A stretch of DNA of 32,982 nt from an uncultured Anaeroplasmataceae bacterium. GTDB taxonomy: Bacteria > Bacillota_I > Bacilli_A > Acholeplasmatales > Anaeroplasmataceae. The position numbers were made by a program, and so were the translations under genes. Shown in pieces: positions 31,231 to 32,982 of this stretch. The DNA lies in contig CAKQDS010000021.1 of the NCBI GenBank assembly GCA_934229535.1, positions 1 to 32,982 on the forward strand, in the 5' to 3' direction. Below the pieces are notes generated by a model, which ran no database searches, had not been told where the DNA came from, and saw only the letters and a program-made list of their open reading frames with translations. Numbering within the stretch: position 1 is the first letter of the stretch; every line of letters starts with the position of its first letter.

Positions 31231-32125
31231 AACTTAAGAAGAACTTAATTTCTTTAAATACATCTAAATAATTTATTTCATTAATTATTTCATGACGCAT
31301 ATTGGAAAATTTTTTAAGCTCAACATTATTAAAATTATAATCAAGAATTGATTTTGAATCTAATAATCCTTTTTCATAGCCAGTACATGGATCATCCTCA
31401 CCAACTAAAATTAAGATAGGAAGATTAGGATTTAAATCTAAATAGGCTTTTTTCTTATGCATTTGCTTTACTAGATTAAATAAAGTCTTATAGCCCCAAA
31501 TGGTAAAAGGAATTCCACAAAGCTCATCATTATCATAATTCTTAACATTTTCTTCATTATAGCTTATCCAAGCATTTAAAGAGATAGGCTTTTTAATCTT
31601 TTTATTAAATTGACCAGTAACAAGATTGGTCATAAGCTTTGAATGACCTTTTTTTCCTTTAAAAAGAGCTAAGAAATTGGCAACAGCTATTCCTATAGAA
31701 GCACCGCTTTGATAACAAGGAATTCCGCTTAAAATTACTCTTGAAATTAAATCTGCATGCTCTTGTAGATATACTCTAGCAATTATTGTTCCCATAGAAT
31801 GGGCATAAATTGTAACAGGAAGGTTATAGGTTTGATTAATATAATTAGTAATAGTTAATTGATCAGCAATTAGGGCTTTCATACCTTCATTACCAAAATG
31901 GCCCATTGGATTATCTTCATTAATAGATTTTCCATGACCGCGATTATCACTAATCACAGCTATATAGCCTAAAGTATTTAAAAAATCACACAAATGATCA
32001 TAGCGTTCCTTATGTTCACACATTCCGTGAATTATTTGGACAACGCCCTTTGCGTTTTCAATTTCATAGACATTTATTGCTAGCTTTAACCCATCAAAAT
32101 CAGATGGAAGAAATATTTCTTTCAT
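31229..32125 (-). CDS. Alpha/beta hydrolase, monoglyceride lipase-like (serine aminopeptidase S33 type)
   Basis: This 298-residue cytoplasmic hydrolase has the oxyanion motif IIHGMCEHKERY (from about 31), SDNRGHGKS, the nucleophile elbow YAHSMGTI (Ser110), the acid in LVGEDDPCTG and the histidine near MRHEI, which is the full catalytic triad. The HGMCEH and DNRGHGKS wording is typical of monoacylglycerol lipase/lysophospholipase-like Hydrolase_4 proteins. The probable substrates are monoacylglycerols or lysophospholipids. I chose the ATG at 32125 because GGTGA lies 6 bases upstream on the minus strand; a TTG at 32131 immediately follows that site. Confidence 0.9.
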   Translation of the reverse strand: MKEIFLPSDFDGLKLAINVYEIENAKGVVQIIHGMCEHKERYDHLCDFLNTLGYIAVISDNRGHGKSINEDNPMGHFGNEGMKALIADQLTITNYINQTYNLPVTIYAHSMGTIIARVYLQEHADLISRVILSGIPCYQSGASIGIAVANFLALFKGKKGHSKLMTNLVTGQFNKKIKKPISLNAWISYNEENVKNYDNDELCGIPFTIWGYKTLFNLVKQMHKKKAYLDLNPNLPILILVGEDDPCTGYEKGLLDSKSILDYNFNNVELKKFSNMRHEIINEINYLDVFKEIKFFLS

Positions 32126-32142
32126 TTTCAATCACCAAGGTT

Positions 32143-32151
32143 ATTATACCA
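32143..32151 (-). promoter_or_regulatory. Extended -10 promoter of the minus-strand hydrolase
   Basis: Read on the minus strand this is TGGTATAAT, a perfect -10 with the TG extension. There is no convincing -35. It lies just upstream of the GGTGA ribosome site. Confidence 0.4.
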
Positions 32152-32376
32152 CAAAAAAAATAACTAATGAATACCATAAATAAAAATATCACATCTTATA
32201 TAAAAATTATTGAAACAAAAAAATGTATAATCTCGAGTTCGATATTTTGAAATGATGAATAATGTAAAAATAGCATTATTTTTATACTTTTTAGATATAT
32301 TTTTTATGTAGTATTGAAAAGCTATTTAAATGATTTTTTAGTTGTGATAGACTTGAATTCCTATAATATATAATTT

Positions 32377-32900
32377 TTATAATAGCACTATAATAATTTT
32401 TAGTATGGATTCATCATAGTTGTTAGAAAGAATATCCACAGTTCTTAAAACATCATGATGAGAAAAATTAGGTTTTTCATAATAGAAATCAAGATTATTT
32501 ATAGTAGCTAATTTACTTGGATTTAAAATTCTATCAAAAGTTAAAAATCTAGTAATAGTATTAAAATCATAATTAATCTTCATACCTTTTGTAATACTAG
32601 CTAAGAAATCTTTAATTTTAAGATTATAATAAATATCTTGTAAGAAGAAATAGCCAATATTAACATTAGTAGTTTTAGAGGCAATAAAATCAGTAGGGGC
32701 AAGCTTCTTAGCTAAATCAATAGTAATTTGCATATCGATTTTACCATCTTTAGCCTTTTCAATAAATTATTTTACAACTTCCTTAGCATAAGCTAAAGGA
32801 TCATCATGACCTTGAGCTAGAAGCTCAGAATGCTTACAAATCTTATAAATATTTTTAGTAGTAACCTTTTTACCATTTCTAATACCTTATTGAACAAAAA
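32377..32900 (-). pseudogene. Decayed IS1634-family transposase, N-terminal part
   Basis: An open stretch at 32377-32733 encodes 118 residues (around VNIGYFFLQDIYYNLKIKDF, TITRFLTFDRILNPSK and EKPNFSHHDVLRTVDILS) that match my recollection of the N-terminal region of IS1634-type transposases. Reading the same frame upstream continues the homology (GIRNGKKVTTKNIYKICKHS, LLAQGHDDPLAYAKEVVK, FIEKAKDGKID) but is interrupted by TAA at 32767-32769 and again at 32887-32889. Full-length family members are about 500-600 residues, and the DDE catalytic part is missing downstream. This is a dead remnant; no terminal inverted repeats were identified. Positions 32126-32376 and 32901-32982 hold AT-rich sequence with nothing else I can support. 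Confidence 0.75.
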
Positions 32901-32982
32901 AAAAAAACAAATAACAAAGGAAAGTATTGATTTTAGTTTAAAGAAGTGATATCTTTAAATTAAGAAAAATACTTTATTTTTT

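Noticed and set aside
32258..32284. Hairpin AATAATG/CATTATT followed by T on the plus strand
   Set aside because: There is no plus-strand gene upstream to terminate and the stem is only A/T plus one G/C pair, so it is likely chance in AT-rich sequence.

Overview
The window is AT-rich, uses TGA as a stop (for example at the ends of the cotE- and mutL-type genes) and TGG for tryptophan, so it follows the standard bacterial code. Gene content and order are those of a low-GC Firmicute of Bacilli type: cotE near mutS-mutL, miaA, aroQ-efp, spmA-spmB-rluB, cmk-rpsA, der-gpsA, plus a SpoVIF-like gene. Several sporulation genes (cotE, spmA, spmB, a spoVIF-like gene, a DacB-like carboxypeptidase) suggest an endospore former or a lineage recently derived from one. 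The IS1634-type transposase remnant and small compact genes fit the uncultured gut Bacilli/Mollicutes-related groups. That lineage placement is an inference.

Region 1 (1-5091) looks accessory. Degenerate repeats at the left edge are followed by a short XRE repressor-like protein and an unrecognised helical protein. Then, behind its own terminator and a near-consensus promoter, comes a four-gene unit: a secreted protein of unknown family, a MacB/LolD-type ABC ATPase and two FtsX-type permeases. This is the best candidate in the window for an undescribed system.

Region 2 (5092-16140) is a conserved core. A hairpin-rich leader or small RNA precedes cotE. A large membrane-anchored protein with two SAP/Rho-N-like motifs follows, then mutS-mutL-miaA-aroK-aroQ (mismatch repair, tRNA modification, shikimate pathway), efp from its own promoter, and a CorC/HlyC-type membrane protein.

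Region 3 (16141-25335) holds a D-Ala-D-Ala carboxypeptidase, then an inserted carbohydrate ABC importer (two permeases and a binding lipoprotein, no ATPase) behind a cre/LacI-type operator, a lipoprotein made of two near-identical halves, an HD phosphohydrolase and a small membrane protein, then spmA-spmB-rluB. In Bacillus subtilis dacB, spmA, spmB and rluB are contiguous, so the importer block appears to split an ancestral spore-maturation cluster.

Region 4 (25336-31230) contains a cmk-rpsA in-frame fusion, der, gpsA, a spoVIF-like gene whose Shine-Dalgarno lies inside the gpsA terminator, and a DUF2974-type hydrolase. Region 5 (31229-32982) is on the minus strand: a monoglyceride-lipase-like hydrolase and a decayed IS1634-family transposase at the right edge. 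No rRNA, tRNA or CRISPR array was seen.
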